NCBI RefSeq assembly: GCF_001297125.1
Contig: NZ_LHPC01000046.1
Span: 1 to 64,000, forward strand
Length of the DNA stretch: 64,000 bases
Direction of reading: 5' to 3'
From: Pseudomonas sp. RIT-PI-q
GTDB taxonomy: Bacteria; Pseudomonadota; Gammaproteobacteria; Pseudomonadales; Pseudomonadaceae
Position numbers and translations under genes: made by a program. Every line of letters begins with the position of its first letter. Positions within the stretch are counted from its first letter, which is position 1. Positions 60,343 through 64,000 of the stretch are shown piece by piece. The notes under the pieces were generated by a model that was not told the DNA's origin, searched no databases, and saw only the letters and a list, made by a program, of their open reading frames with translations.

Positions 60343-60351
60343 CGCAAAACC

Positions 60352-60436
60352 TTCGTAGGAGCCGGCTTGCTGGCGATCAATGCGCCGCGGTGTATCAGTG
60401 GCGCCGCCTTCGCTGGCAAGCCAGCTCCTACAGGGT
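60352..60436. repeat. Inverted REP pair
   Basis: CGTAGGAGCCGGCTTGCTGGCGA arm and TCGCTGGCAAGCCAGCTCCTAC arm (in parts TCGCTGGCAAGCCAG, CTCCTAC) at 60353-60376 and 60412-60434. Same repeat type as the tandem array at 25191. Confidence 0.75.
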
Positions 60437-60554
60437 CAAAAACCTTGCATTCGCAATGAATGCTGGCTTGTACTGACATGTATATCGCTGACGGCGCTGA
60501 ATTCAGTCCGTCAGTGATATCACCTCTCGTGTTTCTGTTTCCGGCCCGCGCCCC

Positions 60555-60560
60555 TATAAT
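60555..60560 (+). promoter_or_regulatory. -10 element of the his cluster
   Basis: A perfect TATAAT 39 bases before the hisB start. The -35 hexamer 17 bases upstream (TTTCTG) is poor. Confidence 0.5.
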
Positions 60561-60598
60561 GGTTGCCTTTTTCGCCCAATGATTTTGCGGAGCTGGTG

Positions 60599-61192
60599 AT
60601 GGCCGAACGTAAGGCGTCTGTCGAGCGCGACACTCTGGAAACCCAGATCAAAGCCTCGATCAACCTGGATGGCACCGGAAAGGCCCGATTTGATATCGGT
60701 GTTCCTTTTCTTGAGCACATGCTCGACCAGATCGCCCGTCACGGGCTGATCGACCTGGATATCGTCAGTAAAGGCGACCTGCATATCGATGACCACCACA
60801 CGGTGGAAGACGTCGGTATCACCCTGGGTCAGGCATTCACCAAAGCCATCGGCGACAAGAAAGGCATCCGTCGCTACGGCCACGCCTACGTGCCGCTCGA
60901 TGAAGCGCTGTCGCGCGTGGTGATCGACTTCTCCGGCCGTCCTGGCCTGCAGATGCACGTTCCCTACACCCGCGCCACCGTCGGCGGTTTTGACGTTGAC
61001 CTGTTCCAGGAATTCTTTCAGGGCTTCGTCAACCACGCCAACGTCACCCTGCACATCGACAATCTGCGTGGGCACAACACCCACCACCAGATCGAGACCG
61101 TGTTCAAGGCATTCGGCCGTGCACTGCGTATGGCGGTAGAGCTGGATGACCGCATGGCCGGCCAGATGCCGTCGACCAAAGGCGTTCTGTAA
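60599..61192 (+). CDS. hisB: Imidazoleglycerol-phosphate dehydratase HisB
   Basis: 197 residues, single-function IGPD. Metal-binding motifs DIGVPFLEHMLDQ..HG, HHTVEDVGI, DDHHTVED and GHNTHHQIETVFKA are present. It converts imidazoleglycerol phosphate to imidazole acetol phosphate. Start at 60599 with GGAG before it. TAATG overlap links it to hisH. Confidence 0.95.
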   Translation: MAERKASVERDTLETQIKASINLDGTGKARFDIGVPFLEHMLDQIARHGLIDLDIVSKGDLHIDDHHTVEDVGITLGQAFTKAIGDKKGIRRYGHAYVPLDEALSRVVIDFSGRPGLQMHVPYTRATVGGFDVDLFQEFFQGFVNHANVTLHIDNLRGHNTHHQIETVFKAFGRALRMAVELDDRMAGQMPSTKGVL

Positions 61193-61830
61193 TGCAGACG
61201 GTCGCGGTTATCGATTACGGCATGGGCAACCTGCACTCGGTGGCCAAGGCCCTCGAGCACGTCGGTGCCGGCAAGGTCCTGATCACCAGCGATGCCGACG
61301 TGATTCGCGAAGCCGACCGGGTGGTTTTCCCCGGCGTTGGCGCGATTCGCGATTGCATGGCGGAGATCCGTCGCCTCGGTTTCGATTCGCTGGTGCGTGA
61401 AGTCAGCCAGGACCGGCCGTTCCTCGGCATCTGCGTCGGCATGCAAGCCTTGCTCGACAGCAGCGAAGAGAACGACGGCGTCGACTGCATCGGCCTGTTC
61501 CCGGGCCAGGTGAAATTCTTCGGCAAGGACCTGCATGAAGACGGCGAGCACCTGAAAGTCCCGCACATGGGCTGGAACGAAGTGAAGCAGACGGTCACGC
61601 ACCCGCTGTGGCACAACATTCCGGACCTGGCGCGTTTCTACTTCGTGCACAGCTACTACATCGCTGCCGGCAACGCGCGGCAGGTAGTGGGTGGCGGTCA
61701 CTACGGTGTCGATTTCGCCGCCGCGCTGGCCGATGGCTCGCGTTTCGCCGTGCAGTTCCATCCGGAGAAGAGCCATACCCATGGCCTGCAATTGCTGCAG
61801 AACTTCGCGGCGTGGGATGGTCGCTGGTAA
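61192..61830 (+). CDS. hisH: Imidazole glycerol phosphate synthase glutaminase subunit HisH
   Basis: 212 residues. Class I glutamine amidotransferase: Cys81 in FLGICVGMQALL, His and Glu in AVQFHPEKSH. Supplies ammonia to HisF. Start shares one base with the hisB stop. Confidence 0.95.
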   Translation: MQTVAVIDYGMGNLHSVAKALEHVGAGKVLITSDADVIREADRVVFPGVGAIRDCMAEIRRLGFDSLVREVSQDRPFLGICVGMQALLDSSEENDGVDCIGLFPGQVKFFGKDLHEDGEHLKVPHMGWNEVKQTVTHPLWHNIPDLARFYFVHSYYIAAGNARQVVGGGHYGVDFAAALADGSRFAVQFHPEKSHTHGLQLLQNFAAWDGRW

Positions 61831-62088
61831 ATGGCCGTCAAGAAGAAGCCGCCGATCCTGACCCTCACTCCCGAACAGGAGAACGAGGCCAATCACAAGA
61901 TCAAACGCTTTATGGAGGATCGCTTCGAACTGGACCTGGGTTCATTCGAAGCGGCTGAAATCCTTGAGCTGTTTACCCGCGAAATTGCGCCGCACTATTA
62001 CAACAGGGCGATTTTCGATGTGCAGACGCACCTTAAAGAAAGGTTCGAAAGCATCGAAAGCGACCTGTGGGCGCTCGAGAAAAACTGA
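61831..62088 (+). CDS. DUF2164 family protein
   Basis: 85 residues. LTPEQENEANHKIKRFMEDRFELDLGSFEAAE (in parts: LTPEQENEANHKIKRFMEDR, FELDLGSFEAAE) and YYNRAIFDVQTHL identify DUF2164. Function unknown. It starts directly after the hisH stop and 43 bases before hisA, so it is expressed within the histidine operon. Confidence 0.85.
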   Translation: MAVKKKPPILTLTPEQENEANHKIKRFMEDRFELDLGSFEAAEILELFTREIAPHYYNRAIFDVQTHLKERFESIESDLWALEKN

Positions 62089-62130
62089 TTTTCGAGCGAA
62101 GCTGAACAATCGAATTTGAAGGTTTGCCAG

Positions 62131-62868
62131 ATGCTGATTATTCCCGCTATCGATCTCAAAGACGGTGCCTGTGTTCGTCTGCGCCAGGGCCGCATGGAAG
62201 ATTCCACGGTGTTCTCCGATGACCCGGTGAGCATGGCTGCCAAGTGGGTGGAGGGCGGTTGCCGTCGCCTGCATCTGGTCGACCTGAACGGCGCCTTCGA
62301 AGGCCAGCCGGTCAACGGCGAAGTGGTCACCGCGATTGCCAAGCGCTACCCGAACCTGCCGATCCAGATCGGTGGCGGTATCCGCTCCCTGGAAACCATC
62401 GAGCACTACGTCAAGGCGGGCGTGAGCTACGTGATCATCGGCACCAAAGCCGTGAAAGATCCGGCGTTCGTCGCTGAAGCCTGCCGCGCGTTTCCGGGCA
62501 AGGTAATCGTCGGTCTTGACGCCAAGGACGGTTTCGTCGCCACCGATGGCTGGGCTGAAATCAGCACCATTCAGGTGATCGACCTGGCCAAGCAATTCGA
62601 AGCCGACGGCGTGTCCGCGATCGTTTATACCGACATCGCCAAAGACGGCATGATGCAGGGCTGTAACGTGCCGTTCACGGCTGCGCTGGCCGCTGCCACG
62701 CGCATTCCGGTGATCGCTTCCGGTGGCATTCACAACCTCGGTGACATCAAGTCGCTGCTCGACGCCAAGGCGCCGGGCATCATCGGCGCGATCACCGGCC
62801 GGGCGATCTACGAAGGCACCCTCGACGTCGCTGAAGCGCAAGCTTTCTGCGATTCGTACAAAGGCTGA
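62131..62868 (+). CDS. hisA: ProFAR isomerase HisA
   Basis: 245 residues, (beta/alpha)8 barrel with catalytic Asp8 in IIPAIDLKDG and the second Asp in YTDIAKDGM. GGGIRSLETIEHY binds phosphate. Start at 62131 with AAGG before it, not at the ATG five codons earlier. Isomerises ProFAR to PRFAR. Confidence 0.95.
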   Translation: MLIIPAIDLKDGACVRLRQGRMEDSTVFSDDPVSMAAKWVEGGCRRLHLVDLNGAFEGQPVNGEVVTAIAKRYPNLPIQIGGGIRSLETIEHYVKAGVSYVIIGTKAVKDPAFVAEACRAFPGKVIVGLDAKDGFVATDGWAEISTIQVIDLAKQFEADGVSAIVYTDIAKDGMMQGCNVPFTAALAAATRIPVIASGGIHNLGDIKSLLDAKAPGIIGAITGRAIYEGTLDVAEAQAFCDSYKG

Positions 62869-62877
62869 GGACTGACC

Positions 62878-63648
62878 ATGGCGCTGGCCAAACGCATCAT
62901 CCCTTGCCTGGACGTGGACAACGGCCGGGTGGTCAAGGGCGTCAAGTTCGAGAACATCCGCGACGCCGGTGACCCGGTGGAAATCGCCCGTCGCTACGAC
63001 GAGCAGGGTGCCGACGAGATTACTTTTCTCGATATCACCGCCAGCGTCGACGGTCGCGACACCACGCTGCACACCGTCGAGCGCATGGCCAGCCAGGTGT
63101 TCATCCCGCTGACCGTGGGCGGTGGCGTGCGCACCGTGCAGGACATTCGCAACTTGCTGAATGCCGGCGCAGACAAAGTCTCGATCAACACCGCCGCCGT
63201 GTTCAATCCGGAATTCGTTGGCGAAGCGGCGCAGCATTTCGGCTCGCAATGCATCGTCGTTGCCATCGATGCGAAGAAGGTTTCCGCTCCGGGCGAAACT
63301 CCGCGCTGGGAAATCTTCACCCACGGCGGGCGCAAGCCGACCGGCCTCGACGCTGTTGAATGGGCGAAGAAGATGGAAGGCCTGGGCGCCGGGGAAATCC
63401 TCCTGACCAGCATGGACCAGGACGGCATGAAAAACGGCTTCGACCTGGGCGTCACCCGCGCCATCAGCGATGCACTGGGCATTCCGGTGATCGCCTCCGG
63501 CGGCGTCGGCCACTTGCAGCATTTGGCCGACGGCATTCTTGAAGGTCACGCCAGTGCGGTACTGGCGGCGAGTATTTTCCACTTCGGCGAATACACCGTG
63601 CAGGAAGCCAAGGCCTACATGGCTCATCGCGGCATCGTGATGCGCTAA
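62878..63648 (+). CDS. hisF: Imidazole glycerol phosphate synthase cyclase subunit HisF
   Basis: 256 residues, (beta/alpha)8 barrel. Catalytic Asp in IIPCLDVDNG (Asp12) and VVAIDAKK; LLTSMDQDGMKNGFDL and ASGGVGHLQHL are family signatures. Nine bases after hisA, with GAGG before the ATG. Makes IGP and AICAR using ammonia from HisH. Confidence 0.95.
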   Translation: MALAKRIIPCLDVDNGRVVKGVKFENIRDAGDPVEIARRYDEQGADEITFLDITASVDGRDTTLHTVERMASQVFIPLTVGGGVRTVQDIRNLLNAGADKVSINTAAVFNPEFVGEAAQHFGSQCIVVAIDAKKVSAPGETPRWEIFTHGGRKPTGLDAVEWAKKMEGLGAGEILLTSMDQDGMKNGFDLGVTRAISDALGIPVIASGGVGHLQHLADGILEGHASAVLAASIFHFGEYTVQEAKAYMAHRGIVMR

Positions 63649-63726
63649 ACAAACCGGTACAGGCCAGTGGACATCATGGCGGGCTCAAGGCACTCTTGGG
63701 TACGCCATGGATTTCGGTAGCCAGAC

Positions 63727-64000
63727 ATGCTTAAACGCCTTCTTCTTGTCCTCGCCAGCGCTTCTCTATTGCTCATCAGTGGGGCCCGCGCCGAAGAAAG
63801 TCCCGACACCGATCTGGTGTTGCTGACTGAAAATTTCCCCCCGTACAACATGGCGAAGAACGGCAAGAACTTCGCTCAGGACGAGAACATCAATGGCATC
63901 GCCGTGGACATCGTCCGCGAGATGTTCAAGCGCGCCAACGTCACCTACAGCCTGACCCTGCGTTTCCCCTGGGAACGCATCTACAAGATCGCCCTGGAAA
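63727..64000 (+). CDS. Periplasmic solute-binding protein, N-terminal part (runs off the window)
   Basis: First 91 codons. Signal peptide about 1-23 (MLKRLLLVLASASLLLISGA, then RA), then the SBP family 3 start LVLLTENFPPYN and INGIAVDIVREMFKRA. A binding protein without an adjacent permease in the window, related to those of amino acid ABC transporters. No good ribosome binding site is seen before the ATG. Confidence 0.75.
   Translation, partial: MLKRLLLVLASASLLLISGARAEESPDTDLVLLTENFPPYNMAKNGKNFAQDENINGIAVDIVREMFKRANVTYSLTLRFPWERIYKIALE

Overview
The window reads as chromosomal DNA of a Pseudomonas, most likely of the fluorescens group. The gene content and order (recQ-like helicase, fdhD and an FdhF-like oxidoreductase, a Kbp/LysM protein, yrfG-nudE-cysQ, dctBD, rfbBC, a polar amino acid ABC transporter, yggX-mutY-asmA, hisB-hisH-hisA-hisF) follow what I remember of the P. 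aeruginosa PA5138-PA5188 backbone. The intergenic spaces are full of the GTAGGAGC/GGGAGCGGGCTTGCCCGC inverted repeats typical of plant- and soil-associated Pseudomonas. No database search was run; family names come from motifs and recollection of family sequences.

Layout. 0-1.4 kb: edge of an IS481-type element, two DUF6124 paralogues and a small RelB-like protein, all on the minus strand; the first DUF6124 gene has a C4-type antisense RNA in its leader. 1.9-5.7 kb: RecQ helicase, 3-hydroxyacyl-CoA dehydrogenase, thioesterase. 5.8-15.6 kb: glycine-zipper envelope protein, LysR-FdhD-FdhF cluster, Kbp, yrfG, nudE-cysQ, a YiiD-type thioesterase. 14.2-19.2 kb: C4-dicarboxylate two-component system dctBD and the dTDP-rhamnose genes rfbCB. 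19.4-24.7 kb: a large kinase-aminotransferase fusion and the agmatine catabolic pair aguBA. 25.2-26.2 kb: eight tandem 133-bp units, each an inverted REP pair. 26.3-30.8 kb: TonB-dependent receptor, DsbA-like protein, OprD porin. 31.1-35.2 kb: a four-carbon sugar acid operon (KdgT-type permease, DtnK-type kinase, PdxA2) with its DeoR regulator.

35.2-38.4 kb is an AT-richer accessory pocket. It holds a second C4-type RNA locus ahead of a 38-codon ORF and a DUF3077 gene, an antitoxin remnant, a toxin and an XRE antitoxin in convergent orientation, and a solitary phage-type nuclease-fold protein. 38.4-41 kb: tautomerase, FrnE-like DsbA, two SDRs; then tRNA-Thr. 41.2-50.4 kb: hexapeptide acetyltransferase, methyltransferase, the ABC transporter, a GabP-type permease, two paralogous small proteins, a hydrolase. 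50.5-54.2 kb: a YhcG-type nuclease, a secreted protein, a TSUP permease, an unrecognised protein. 54.5-64 kb: tRNA-Phe, yggX-mutY-asmA, an OFA transporter, the histidine genes and a truncated solute-binding protein.

The most interesting signal is the pair of C4-type loci at 0.47-0.70 kb and 35.93-36.16 kb. In each, three hairpin loops carry the same hexamer or its complement (GACCAA in one, CGCCAA in the other), and an internal segment of the RNA is complementary to the region just upstream of the next start codon. Both pairings have changed in step between the copies. This is the topology of the phage P1/P7 C4 and P4 CI immunity RNAs, here placed ahead of chromosomal small-protein genes.
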